DNA from: Neonectria sp. B-13
Lineage: Eukaryota; Ascomycota; Sordariomycetes; Hypocreales; Nectriaceae
Assembly (NCBI GenBank): GCA_002682825.1
Contig: NOKP01000083.1
Coordinates: 21,357-81,918, forward strand
Length of the DNA: 60,562 nt
Direction: 5' to 3'
Made by a program: the position numbers and the translations under genes. Below the pieces are notes generated by a model. It was not told the origin of the DNA. It did no database searches and saw nothing but the letters and a program-made list of their open reading frames with translations. Shown here piece by piece: positions 34,700 to 46,490 of the stretch (within the stretch, counting starts at the first letter, position 1; every line of letters starts with the position of its first letter).

Positions 34700-34791
34700 T
34701 AATGAGACTTCCATTTTATGATCTTCCTTAGACAGTAAAGCATGTATTAAAACTGCATTGGACAATAAAACTTGTTTGTGGGCTTGATAAC

Positions 34792-37700
34792 CTAAGTGCT
34801 GATTTCCCTCTGGAGTTCATCGAGAGAGAAACTTAAGAATATCAATCTTCCTGACCTGCACCCAACAACAACATCAGAGCCAGATACAATTGTTGTCCCA
34901 CTGCGACACTCCACCGGTAGCCGAACTAGGTTCTGTCCACGCCACGTAATCCAAGAGGATTGATCGTCCGTACCAAGATCTGACTCCAAGTGAGAGCGTG
35001 GTAAGGAGAGACATGCCGAGGAGGGTGCCAATCCATGACCCAAATGAATTACTCCAGCATCTGTAATAAGTGATGAGTCGCAAGTGTCAAAACATAGGAG
35101 TTCTGCAACAAGACCAAGACTAATCACACGTTCGCACTGGCCTGTCTTCATACACCAGATGCGTACCGTCTCATCCAAAGAGGCCGAAGCCACAAACTTA
35201 GAGTCGTTTGAGAAAACCACCGAATCAACCTCACTGCTATGACCCTCCAGAACCTGCTCGCACATGCCCGTCTCCATGCTCCAGATCCGTATCGTGGTAT
35301 CGTCAGAGCCCGATGCCACTAGCTTCGGGTCGTGCGAGAAGACCATTGAACTAACCCCATCGGTATGGCCTTCCAGGACCCGTTCGCACTCTCCCGTCTC
35401 CAGGCTCCAGATCCGTATCGCGGTATCGTGAGAGACCGATGCCAAAAGCTTTGAGTCGTGCGAGAAGACTACTGGAGTAATTGGGTCGTTATGGCCCTCT
35501 AGAACCTGCTTGCACTTGCCCGTCGCCATGCTCCAAATCCGTATCGTGGTATCGTAAGAGACCGATGCCAAAAGCTTAGAGTCGTTTGAGAAAACCACCG
35601 AATAAACCTCACTGCTATGACCCTCCAGCACCTGCTCGCACTTGCCCGTCTCCACGCTCCAAATCCGTACTGTCTCGTCCAAAGAGGCCGAAGCCACAAA
35701 CTTCGAGTCATGAGAGAAGACCACTGAAGTGACCGAGTCGCCATGGCCATCCGGAAACTGTTCGCACTGGCCCTTCTCTACACTCCAGATCTGCACTGTG
35801 TGATTGAAAGAGGTCGATGCCGCTAGCTTCAAGTTGTGTGAGAAGACCACAGAACCGATTTCACCTCTGTGACTCTCTAAAACCTGTTCGCACTGCCCCG
35901 TTTCCAGACTCCAGATTCGCATCTCGTTCGAAGAGGCTGATGCCATAAGCTTTGAGTTGCGCGAGAAGACTGCTAAGTCGACGCCGCTGCTATAGCCCTC
36001 CAGGACCTGTTCGCATTGGCCCTTCTTCGTGCTCCAGATCCGTACCGTCCTATCCCACGATGCCGATGCTATATGCTTCGAGTCATGAGAGAAAACCACT
36101 GAAGTGACTGAGTTGCCATGGCCCTCCAACACTCGCTCGCACTTGCCCGTCTCCACACTCCAAATCCGTATCGTTTTATCGGAAGAGGCCGATGCCACAA
36201 GCTTCGAGTTGTGTGAGAAGACCACTGAATTAACCCAATGGTCATGGCCTCTCATAACATTTTTGCACTTGCCCGTTTCCACGCTCCAGACCTGCACCTC
36301 GATCCAAGAGACCGATACCACAAGCTTCGAGTCGTGAGAGAAAACCACTAAATCGACGTCCCGTATATGGTACTCCAGGACCTGTTCGCATTGGCCCGTC
36401 TCTACGCTCCATATCCGTACCGTCATATCCTGGGAGGCTGATGCTATAAGTTTCGAGTCGTGCGAGAAGACTGCTGAAGTGACTGGGCCGCTATGGCCCT
36501 CCAGAACCTGTGCACTCTGACCCGTCTCCAGGCTCCAGATCCGTACCGTCATATCCTGGGAGGCTGATGCTATAAGTTTCGAGTCGTGCGAGAAGACTGC
36601 TGAAGTGACTGGACCGCTATGGCCCTCCAGAATCAGTGCGCTCTGGCTCGTCTCCACACTCCAGATGCGCACTGTCTTGTCTGAAGAGGCTGATGCCACA
36701 AACTTCGAGTCATGAGAGAAGACCACCGACCAAATTGTGTCGCCATGGCCCTCCAACGTGGATAGACATGCATCCCAATTGCCCTCCACGTGTGGCCAAA
36801 GAGACATCCATCTTGGAATATGACTTTCATACGTCTCTCGTACAATGCTCTTCATCGGGGCAAACATCAGTCCAGACGAGTATATCTGTAAAGGTGTCTC
36901 ATCAATAACCAAAAGGTTAGTAAGAACAAATCGTATCGAATCTGCAACAAAATTCGATAGGTTCTGATCCGGTCCATGCTGCTACAAATTAGAGATGCGC
37001 TAATGAGCTATCAAGTTGCGCTGGAATCATACTTTGAGCAAATCTTGCAACATTCTGAGCATGACAAGGCTTTCTGCAGTTCTTCTCATCAAGCTCATCG
37101 TTTCAAGCCAGTGAAGTAGATGTCTCTTTAAAAAGTCATGCATTTCCTGGATGTCATCCGGCCGCAGGCCAACAGCTGCTCTGTGATGTACCCAGTAGAG
37201 ACAAGCGTACTGAAGTTCTGGTGCTAAGCATTTGTTGATCTGCCGAGAATCAATGGTGAAGCGGCTTGATCCCGGGTTTCGTATGCCGCATATGTTCTTG
37301 CGAAGACCACCGTACATGATGCGCAAACATTGCGTGGCCAAGTTCCGATGGACCGATTCCTCGTCCACCCAGAACTCATTAGCCCCCTTATTCTCAGGAT
37401 CGATAAGGTAATCTCGGAAAGATGAATGCAATAATCGCACAGGTGAGCTTCGCGTTGATGGGACACTCAGAACTGAATGGAGCATGTCTAGTCTATCATC
37501 CACGGTATCTAGACGAACGTCGAGTAACCGCGACAGGGCGAGCGCGGATAAGGGGCTGGCGAGAGTGACGATAGTGCCGACAATGAGACAGAACTCCTCA
37601 ATAATCTCCTCCCTTTTGCGTTCAGATACCCTGGGGAGCTGTTGCTTCAGGACTGGTGCATACGTCATGTCAAGCTTTGAGCCATGACTTTCGCCCATGT

Positions 37701-39110
37701 GAGTTAAAATTTCTTGGAGTTGCTTACTGGGATTACCGTATCTGCGGTCGCTTATGAATAGGCACACTGTTGAAGCAAAAATGAAGAGAGGTACAGCCAT
37801 CATGACAAGGCTCTGCAACTTTGACTCTCCGGGCCAGTCCGATGGCAGTTTCCGCTCTCCTTCCACGGACAAGTTGAAATTGCCTCGGATTTTCTCGAGT
37901 TCATGATGAAGGAAGGTTTTGATGTCGTGCTCGATGATCGGCGCCGGTATCTTGTGGAGAATCAAATCTTGATAGGTATCTTGGACAGTGTTGAAGCCAA
38001 GACGGATCAAGAGTTCCGGCCTGCTCGTAATAAATATGCGTAGCCGTGGACGTTGGGAAGAGTTTGCGTGAGAGAAAAGGTCGATGAGGAGGCTGATATC
38101 GGCACCTCGCTCACATTCGTCCAGGGCATCGATGATAATAACCAGCGAGGATACGCTTGGCGATTTCTGCGGTATCTTTGACAACGGCCCTATGATGAGC
38201 TTATCAAACTGTTCCCTTACTGTTTTCCCAAGAATGGCAGAATCTGCGTCGATCGCATTCTTGATGTGAGATGCAAGTGCCGGAACGCTTGCCGCCAATT
38301 GGAGGGCTAACGTAGGGAAGAACTTGGCTAGGTTTCCTCGGTCGGTTTCTCCTCTTTTGAAGAAGAAACTGCCACCAAGATCACCGGATCGGGACCGCGA
38401 CCAAGCTACAGTGCGGGATATCGTGGATTTCCCCGTTCCTGCCATGCCATTGAGCCAGAATAATGGCTTGGCGTTTGGATCGTCAATCCATTGAGAGATT
38501 TGATTGAGAAGTTTGACTCGAGTGTTGGGCAAGCAAGTCGGATTGTGTTCCTCGGCGTGAGAGTCGAAAGAGGCCCCTTCGGCGACACGAAGCCGGTCAA
38601 GAGCCGTTTTCTGGTCAATGTCGAGAATGATCGAGCTGAAATCCTATCCCGTTAACTCGATAAGGCATAGGCAGGAGAGAGTATTGGGACTGACGTCTGA
38701 TCAACTTGCAGAGCTGAAGAAATGGCGTCGGTACACCGGCGCAAGTCTTGAACAATCGCATCGATACCTTTGCTTCTAAATGGCCACTTCAACGCATCTA
38801 AGCTCACTTTGTTGGGTTTTTGCTCTGTGGCAAGCAGCTTCTCGAGACGTCGAAGTTGGGACTCGCTGTCTGCCGTCGCGAGAAAGAGCGCCTTAGAACC
38901 CGTAAGCCTCTCGCCTTGAGGGCCATTGAGTAGATCACGAGCATTCTGCGATGCCAAGTTCAGGCGGGTTACTTCTTGCGATAGCCGCGCTTTGTCATCT
39001 TTGGCGTATTTGACATCCTGGGCATATTGCGCGCACCACCCAACCACCTTGACGGATAAGTCAACGACTGCGATGACGTTGGCCGCGATGCCTAGCCCTT
39101 CCAGAGCCAT
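34792..39110 (-). CDS. NLR-type STAND protein: fungal N-terminal domain, NACHT, 13 WD40 repeats
   Basis: Exon 1 39110-38695, intron 38636-38694 (GTCAGT...TTCAG), exon 2 38635-37033, intron 36982-37032 (GTATGA...TGTAG), exon 3 36981-34792; 1402 aa. Residues 1-140 (MALEGLGIAANVIAVVDLSV) match the helical N-terminal domain of fungal STAND proteins (Helo-like). The junction reads VDQTSIILDIDQKTALDRL. NACHT has a P-loop GMAGTGKST, a Walker B-like VIIIDALDECERG and a sensor-like RIFITSRPE. The C-terminus carries 13 WD40 repeats of about 42 residues with nearly identical frameworks (VVFSHDSKLVASAS-DTTIRIWS) and variable positions, as in HNWD-type incompatibility proteins. By family knowledge, ligand binding to the repeats triggers nucleotide-dependent oligomerisation and a cell-death or incompatibility response. 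The second acceptor is a TAGCAG tandem, so a one-residue isoform is possible. Confidence 0.93.
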
Positions 39111-41569
39111 CGAACAGGAGCGCCGTTGCCGCTTCGGGGTCTATCAAGGATGTCGTGGTGAACCGGATGATTCATCATCACAATCCTTCACGCGGGGTCA
39201 GTGAGGCTGAGTCTGGCCAACTGCGACTTCTCCCTCCACGTGACCGTGGCTGGTTATGCCGGCAGCTGCGTGGTCATATCTATTTGTCGTATAGTTATCA
39301 CTCAATTGACCGAGACGCCTCACCAGCGAGGCAGATGCCTCAAAATTAGTCTTAAGCGGCTAAAGGGACATGCATAATAGTATCAAGACGGAACGGCCCG
39401 AGTATATGGGGTAGATGTTCAAGAATTCTATGGGCAGTACCTGACCGCCGCTTTAGCTAGCAACAACACAATCATCATATTCTCATGCAATCCAAAGGGG
39501 CATAGCTTTCGACATCTACACTCTGTTTCCATCGTCGAGGGTAATGCGGGGATGTCCCTACACCCGTCGGGCCGGCTCGTCCCGCACTAGCTGATGTGCT
39601 AGTGCGAAAGGCGGCGCCCAGGCATCGAGGGTCATCGTGAATGTGAGGCAGCAAAGAGCTGCCAGAAATCGCCATACTGTGATGGAGGAACTGCTCATAA
39701 CACGGAGGGCCCCGATTGTCCCGGGCTTTTACGGTCGGCAGGCTTTGTTTAAGGGGCCTATAGGTACAGTCGAATGTACTGCTGCTGTGGTCTCTCAACG
39801 CATCCTCATCAGTCTCCCGTGTAACACGAACACGAGTCGCCGGAAGTCGCCAAGGATGTTTAGCCTTGCACGACTCGAGCGACCAAGCTCAGCTCGTGCT
39901 ACAAGTAGATTCTTAATGCATTGGCGTTCCTTCAACATAAGTATCCAGTGTTAAGACGCGAGGTCTCTAAATCCCCATCCTGTTCGATGCGCGGTGCCAC
40001 CAACAGTACCCGGGGTTCTCGCCGAGGGAGGTGATCCACAAGATCTGCCGCACAGTCAATGAGGGAGCGTAACACCTCGGCATAGGGCGTTTCGAGTCCA
40101 ACACCATCGCAGGCAAGATCTGTTCCCTCTGAGGCCAGTGCGGTTCTTGCACGATTCAGGAATGGCTGCTCGAGATTTATTTTTTGGAAGCGGATCACCG
40201 AAAATGGCAAGACGACATTTCAATTACAATTTGAGTGGACTCTTTGCTCGAAGCACCCGCCTGCCACTTGTGTATTCAACTAGCTCGACCTCGACATGAA
40301 GGGCAGGCAAGAGTACGTGAACTTCAGGAAAGGGCAGAATTACACACTTGAACAAGACGACCTACTCATTAAATTAAAGGAAGAGAAGCAGGGCGGATAG
40401 GCTAAGATTCATCGGCGTTTTAGTGGAAGTTTTCCAGAACGAGCCGTCTCGAATCTACAGGTGCATTGCTGTACGAAGCTCAAACATCGTGAGAAACCCT
40501 GAGATGTAGGAGCAGTATGTCACTATCTCGTCGGTAGCACAGTCTAACACACTTTTATGATGGTACTCGAGGTCGGGAAGGGATTAGAGAAAATTCTTCA
40601 GTCTCGAGATTAAGCACCCAAAAATGACACGCTGCATTGAGTCGATCGTAGTAGTGATGTGACAAATCCGTTGCTTGAAAAGGGAAATACTGACGTGAAT
40701 GACCAAGAATGTACTCGTGTATCAGTCACTAATAGAACCCCTTGTCGCTTCAATGTTGCTAACATTAACCTCAAGGGACTCATACACAACTGCTTCAATC
40801 TAGCGCCGTGGTGCCGGATGGCGAGGCTTGCGCGGAGTAGGCGGATTAGTAACTAGCAAGTTGTATGATCTAGGTGCGGACATGTCACTTCTGGCCCTTG
40901 ATTGTTAAAAGAGACATCATCTCTTGTATCCTCATAGAAACATACTGGGCCGACTGAGGCTGTCAAGGTCGATTACCGGACTGAGTGACTTCATCTCTGT
41001 GCTATCCCCAGGGACGACAAACTCCTTAGTAGGGGCTTTGTCAAGGGGATCTCTAGCGGCCTTGTCTAGAGTTTCTGCAACTCTTGCGTCTATTATGCGT
41101 TGAATCATCGCTGGTCGGGGAAGAGACGCTAGTATCTGATGCGCATTTTCACTTTCGGTGAAAATGGAAACATCGTCTGGCTATACTGCCACACCAGAAT
41201 TCTCAACCTTAGGCACACAACGGAGACTAGACGGGTACTTTTACGTCAGGCGCACCTTCCTTCCTCAGGTCATCACAGTCACAAATCAGGCCATGCAGCC
41301 AGTCAAAAATAGCCATATTACACCAGAGGTAACAGATACGATCCGTAGTGCAATCTACCTCACCAAAACCTTACTTAGGCAGCAAAGGGTATCGCCGTGT
41401 CATGGACGAGAGAAGCAAGGGGAAAACGATGATACTACATATCAGTGGAGCTGTTCGCTCGGAATTCGATTGCATTTTTGCGGCTCATCATCGAAAGATA
41501 CCGAAATCGGCCGTTGGCGGCACGAGCAAGCACGAGCCAAGCCCACGCGCTCCCCAAGGTGGTGCGAAG
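39111..41569. other. 2.4 kb without a recognised gene
   Basis: 39111-39400 should hold the NLR promoter. A 92-codon open frame at 39932-40210 (minus) and frames at 41158-41673 (plus) lack any recognised motif; the latter overlaps the end of the BAH-PHD gene on the other strand. I see no transposon domain here. Confidence 0.4.
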
Positions 41570-42966
41570 CTAGTCAATGGCAACACAGCACAGCAAGCAG
41601 TGAGCCTGCTCCGTCCAGGTCTTTTCGCCACCGCAGACGTTCTCCCGTAAATCTTCAATCTCCCAAACAATAGGGCCGTCACTCATCTTCAGAGTTGCTT
41701 GGAACAGCCCTTCATACGGGTTGTGGTCCATGCCCTTCTTGCGGCCTTTCTGAGTGACCGACAAGTTCGGAGCCCCGAGTCGCAGCGTCTCTCCATCCGC
41801 TCCTCGCACAAGACCGCTGCGTTGAAACCCGTCAGACCTGACGTCAATCGTCGGCTGTGTCTCCTTTTCGCCTGTACCTGTCGGGCTCAGGGGGCTCGCT
41901 GTGCACTCTCTAGATTCCTCCTTGACGGCCTGTTGGTCCTTGATGTGTGCCTTGTCCGTCCCTAGTTCATCGTAAACCCTCAAGAGCACATCGTGGTTTA
42001 AACACTCATGGTGCATCCACTTCCCGCAATCCGGGCTTGTGCATCCGATCAGCATCCTATCGGGGTTCGCGGGGGTTTCGCATTTGCATATCAGGTCAAC
42101 AGACTGGGGGGCCAGTTAGACCGACTGGCTGAGGGAGAGGGGAATATTGCTCAACTCACCGAGAGCTGTCCATTGCGCAAATCATACGCTTGCCGCCAGT
42201 ACGGGGCTTCTTGGATCCCCTCGTCATCCGACTCGATCCATTGATGGACAGTAGCTGGCATAATAACACTAAGGACGTTGATGATGTCCACTGTTTGTCG
42301 GAGGTCAGATCCAGTGCGCTCTGGGATCACGACCGACGGTTCTGACTTACTATGGTTCGACGCGATTAACTCGTTTTCGCCATGATACGGCTGTCGTCCC
42401 TGGACGATCCTCTTACCATCAACCGTGCCAGGTGGCAGCTCGTCAGGCCAGTACATCCAGTATATGCGCGCGTAGACATGGTGCTCGTCTGCGGCCCGGA
42501 TTTCTAGGATGCGGGCAACCCAATAATCCCCGTTCTTTTCACTAGGTCCTGCATTTCCCACACTTGGTGCAGCTTCGTGTCGCTCGATTGTTGACTCGTT
42601 GGCGACGAGGACGAAACCCTCGCTATAGTACTTAATCCCGTTGACTATGAGCGTTAGCCAGTGCCTCCTTCCTAACAGCGATGCTCTGAGACACTCACGA
42701 ACGAAGCTATTGTATCGGGTCATGCGGAGCCATGACAAGGGAGGTGTCACTGTGTAATGGAGATCCATGGTATCGTTGGTTTTAAACTCTCCTGCAGGCG
42801 AAAAGGGGAAAATCTGGATCTGAACCTTCTTTCCCACCTCGTTCTTTCGCTTCTTGGGCTGCTGCCGCTCCTGATCTGCATGTATGGGACCATTCACGTA
42901 GGTGATGCCGAAGGAACGTACGGCGCTATTCTCCGCGATGGGGCGCGACCGCTTCCGAGAGCTCAT
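41570..42966 (-). CDS. BAH-PHD protein, similar in architecture to fungal H3K27me3 readers
   Basis: Exon 1 42966-42160, intron 42104-42159 (GTGAGT...CCCAG, 56 nt), exon 2 42103-41570; 446 aa. The ATG at 42966 gives MSSRKRSRPIAEN and a basic leader. The BAH domain runs from about residue 145 to 265, with YWVARILEIRA, VYARIYWMYWPDELPPG and YHGENELIASNH. The splice joins it to a PHD finger: ICKCETPANPDRMLIGC, CTSPDCGKWMHHEC and, after a long insert, HCLLC. This BAH plus split-PHD architecture is that of Neurospora EPR-1 and related proteins that bind H3K27me3 in facultative heterochromatin. Orthology cannot be decided here; it could be the single-copy gene or an accessory paralogue. It is expected to be nuclear and chromatin-bound. 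Confidence 0.85.
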
Positions 42967-44440
42967 TGTGGCGGCGCCAAAGCTTGCAGAGAGCCGGGTT
43001 CGACCGCAGGAATCCAAAGTATCTTGACCCAAAAAAAGTTGTCGAGCCAGTCGGCAAGTGAGTTGAGCCCAGGGTTTGTCGCGTTTGGGTCTCGAGTCTC
43101 ACGCTTATTGTTTGAAATGGGACACGAAGCGCGACTCGCGTGGCGGGGCCTGTGCGCGGTTTCAACCCTGAATCGAGCGCGTCAATCTACGATCGAGGGT
43201 TTATCTGATGAAGTTACGGATGTGTACACCCTCATAAATAAGATTGGATGAGGGATTCTACGCATAGCTTTAAAGCACTGATTAGGGTCAGATCGGAGCA
43301 GTCGTCGTCTCGGGAGGGGATGAATTGATTGATGCAATATCCTCCGAGCGAAGACCCGAAGGAGGGCGCGTGCACCGGGAGGGAATATTCAAACAGGTAC
43401 TCGGACGAGGCACGAGACGACGAAGATGCAAAAGAAGCGGATCGGGAAGAAACTGACGATGATTAGGTGTAGGGCATAGACTACAAGTTGCCATCGTGTC
43501 AGTACGTAGCAGTGGCTGTTGCGTGTGGCATGTGTTAGTGCCAGTGTAGCAGGGCCTGTCCAGATGGCGATAGAAAACGAGAGGTCCTCCCTCTGTACAG
43601 TAGTAGCAGTAGTGCAGTAGCTGATAGAGAGAAGTGGCTGGTGGAAATGTGGCTGATGGAAATGTGGCTGGGTGCTCTGTTTTAATTGGCTGAGTATAAA
43701 TGAACACTACTAGGGTGTTAGAAAATGAACTCTACCCCCGGGAAAATGGGGCATGAAAATGAACTCTAGTAGAGTTCTGAGGTTACCGCATCTGTAGGGG
43801 AATTCTGGCATAGAGTCCGCCGAATAGTAGCCAGGGTGTTAAGATCATCTGAAGTTTAAATTCAGCCCCTTCCCAACCCCTCTCAGAGATGAAACCCATC
43901 ACAATTGCTTAATCAACCTCACATTATGCAATGTGCGTGTAAACAGATATGCAAGCCTTACTACACTGCCTTTCTGTTGACCACATCAATCAACCATAAT
44001 GAAAGGTTAAACCGGTTGCAACGCTGCAATTGGACTCTGGTGACATTGAAAATGAATGTGCGATATGTCCTTAATGTTATCTTTCTAATTTGGTAGCGCT
44101 GGGCGATTTTACTTGGGTACATGTCAACGAGTTAGGAGGTGCTTGATGCTGAATGGGGCATAGGGCAAACTGGATTGGCACTATTCCAAATACGGTGACC
44201 GCAAAAACGAAAGCGGTTCAATTTGACCGCTAAATTCTGATTGGCTGTAAAACCTAGAGTCGACGACGAGGTCAATAACTTACAAGACGAATATAATAAC
44301 AACAACAAGGAAAAGAATATTAATATATATATGTATAAGATGAATTAGAAGTCCTTATTATATGTTAAAGTCTGTACTCAGCCATTTTACTATATATTTG
44401 GCTTCTAGTCTGAGATGGTCAAGTAGTAATAGTTAAGCGT
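42967..44440. other. Intergenic, nothing recognised
   Basis: Promoter side of the BAH-PHD gene. 43700-43790 contains two near-copies of AAAATGAACTCTA. From 44270 to 44400 the sequence is very AT-rich. No coding sequence is supported. Confidence 0.4.
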
Positions 44441-44766
44441 ACCTGTGGCTCCCATAGACTCTGCGTTCTCCTGAAGCAGCTCATTTGTTTCAGACACCAG
44501 CTTCTCGACCTCTTTCTTGAAATATGAAAGAGTCCTGCCCCTCAATGGTTCATTTTTGGGGTCCGTATACATTTTGTGCACCTGGTATGCATATTCGAGT
44601 GCTATAGCGGTTTGAAGTGGTGCCAGTTTCTTCTTTGTATGCGCCTTCTTCGAATCATGCCCGAGAAATCGGTATGGTATATGCGATTGTATAGACGAGA
44701 CTCCAGACCTTTTGGCTGGCTCCCTAAACCAGTACTGATTAGCTTTTCTTTCATCGGGGTCGACCT
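44441..44766 (-). pseudogene. Orphan exon or gene fragment
   Basis: The minus-strand frame is open from a possible acceptor (GGCTAG, ending near 44767) to a possible donor (ACAG followed by GTACGC at 44440). The peptide looks like real coding sequence: ANQYWFREPAKRSGV, HDSKKAHTKKKLAPLQTAI, YAYQVHKMYTDPKNEPLRG and a charged helix FKKEVEKLVSETNELLQEN. No ATG or flanking exon was found. I do not recognise the family. It could be an internal exon of a decayed gene. Confidence 0.4.
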
Positions 44767-45178
44767 AGCCACGTGAATAAACGGTTCCATAGCAAAGTAT
44801 TAAGAAAAGAATGGCCGTCCTGCATAGAGTATTTTACATGCGAGATCACGCTCGCGTCACCAGAATACTAGTCAACGCAGTGTACCACCGTGCTCCTTAC
44901 ATAATATATATATTGCTTTTGGTGATTACAGAATCCCCTTACCACGATTTCAGTTAGCACAGAAGCCCTATAAACTGCAGGTTGAATTTATGAACATACA
45001 GAACTACCGTACCCATATCGTGCCGCTATAAAGAGTGCTATGCTATGAGGATGAGCTGAGTGAGGGATAGCCTCCCGAAATCGCAATCCGATAGCCCTGC
45101 CAGCGCAGCTTCAAGGAACCACCGCCCACACTGGGACATCTGTGTAATTATTTTACAGCTGGCTGAGTAGAGGGGTCC
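44767..45178. other. Spacer, nothing recognised
   Basis: Intergenic sequence between the orphan exon and the 3' end of the phosphorylase-like gene. No supported feature. Confidence 0.4.
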
Positions 45179-46081
45179 TCAGTTCATCTCCACTACTCTG
45201 CTCTCCTCGTTATCCAATGATGACTTGCCATTCTCGTAGTCTAGTTTAAGCGCGATTCGTTTCGCGCAGGCGGCCGCAGCCATAGAGGCATAGTTCGTCC
45301 ACATGTGTCGAGCATCGTCCGCGTTCTCGTTGCAGTAGTGCGACACGCCAAGCACAGACACCGTGTCGACATTCTTCGTGTACCGCCAGAGACCTGCTGT
45401 TTCGCCGTTGTCGAAGCAGGCAATAGGGCCCAGATTCAAAGAGACCGCGACCGAGTCCCGGTCGACCGCGTCTTTCGGAAGGATGCCGTTCGAGATGACC
45501 ACCCCGTGGTGAAAGGAGGCATCCTGGCTTTGGCGGACAAAGATCACGTCCAGCTCGTCCACGTTGTCTCCGGCAGGCCGCCCACATTTCCTACCCCATC
45601 TGGAGTTTTTCTCAATAAGGGTCGCGGTGGCCTTGCCCAGCAGCCACGGCTGAGCAGTCTCTATGCCGGTAGAGGCAGTGGAGAAGAGGCCCGAGGTCTT
45701 GGAAAGGTCTACCTTCTTCACGTTGTCGCGGTCCTGTTCTGGGATGAACTTAGTCGGGACAACAACGTCGCCGACACGGACCTGGCCATATTTACCAGGC
45801 ACAGCACCGGCTTCGCTGCTGACCAGGATCAACAGTTTGATGGAGGTAAAGGTGTTCATCATGTCGGCTGCCGCCGAGGCCGTGCCTATTGCGCCTTTCT
45901 CAAGGCTGCCGCATATAGCGACGTGGCGTGGGCCAATCTTGCCGAGTGTGTAACAGTTATTGTCCCAACGCGACTGACTGAGGAGGTTAGGGTGCTCCTG
46001 ATCCAGCGAAACGCAACAGCTGGTAAGCGCGGCTAAATCTGCGCAGATGTAGCCGACGGTAACATCTTTTGGACTCTGCAT
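45179..46081 (-). CDS. Stand-alone nucleoside-phosphorylase-like (PNP_UDP fold) protein
   Basis: Single-exon ORF, 300 aa, ATG at 46081. It shows VTVGYICADLAALTSCC near the N-terminus, then RWDNNCYTLGKIGPRHVAIC, GAIGTASAAADMMNTF, ILVSSEAGAVPGKY and RVGDVVVP. This is the order of the purine/uridine phosphorylase-like domain found at the N-terminus of many fungal NLRs. Here no NACHT or repeat domain follows; the ORF ends after a further helical region (WTNYASMAAAACAKRIALKL). The usual glycine-rich GIGGGV-like phosphate loop is altered to SSEAGAV, so activity is uncertain. It is divergently transcribed from the gene at 46491. By family knowledge it could be a nucleoside-processing enzyme or an incompatibility-type effector. 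Confidence 0.82.
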   Translation of the reverse strand: MQSPKDVTVGYICADLAALTSCCVSLDQEHPNLLSQSRWDNNCYTLGKIGPRHVAICGSLEKGAIGTASAAADMMNTFTSIKLLILVSSEAGAVPGKYGQVRVGDVVVPTKFIPEQDRDNVKKVDLSKTSGLFSTASTGIETAQPWLLGKATATLIEKNSRWGRKCGRPAGDNVDELDVIFVRQSQDASFHHGVVISNGILPKDAVDRDSVAVSLNLGPIACFDNGETAGLWRYTKNVDTVSVLGVSHYCNENADDARHMWTNYASMAAAACAKRIALKLDYENGKSSLDNEESRVVEMN

Positions 46082-46490
46082 TGTGAATATCGTGGCTTTG
46101 AAAAGTGTGATTTAAGTACCGGAGTGAGCGGGTGACTTTACGCAGAAAAGAAACACAATTTCTACCTACTTGAGAAAATACCAGCCACGTCTTTATACCC
46201 GTGAGAATTACTGTAGTACAGTATTTAGGCAGTAAGCGCTAGACAAGGGTGTCTCTGAACCTAGGCGCACAGATGGGAAAGGTAGATGGTAAGCTCCCAG
46301 CCTTCTGGCGTGGCGGTGCATTTTGGCTTGGGTATAAATAAATATCACGGTTTCTTTGCTGCCTGCCACATTTCATTTCCTCCTGTCTCAATCCTTCAAC
46401 AGTCATCCTCTGCTACCTGCTTCTTTTCTATCTGGCATTATCCGTGCAAATTACAACTTATACCCATTTCTCCCGAGAAAGCTTCCTACA
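46082..46490. promoter_or_regulatory. Divergent promoter region with TATA box
   Basis: 409 bp separate two divergent genes. On the plus strand TATAAATA at 46333 lies about 158 bp before the ATG at 46491, followed by a pyrimidine-rich leader (46370-46450). Confidence 0.6.

Noticed and set aside
39932..40210. 92-codon minus-strand ORF that looks fairly protein-like
   Set aside because: No motif, no promoter signal, and no adjacent exon that continues it; not enough to call a gene.
41158..41673. 171-codon plus-strand ORF
   Set aside because: Its 3' part overlaps the second exon of the BAH-PHD gene on the other strand, and the rest shows no motif.
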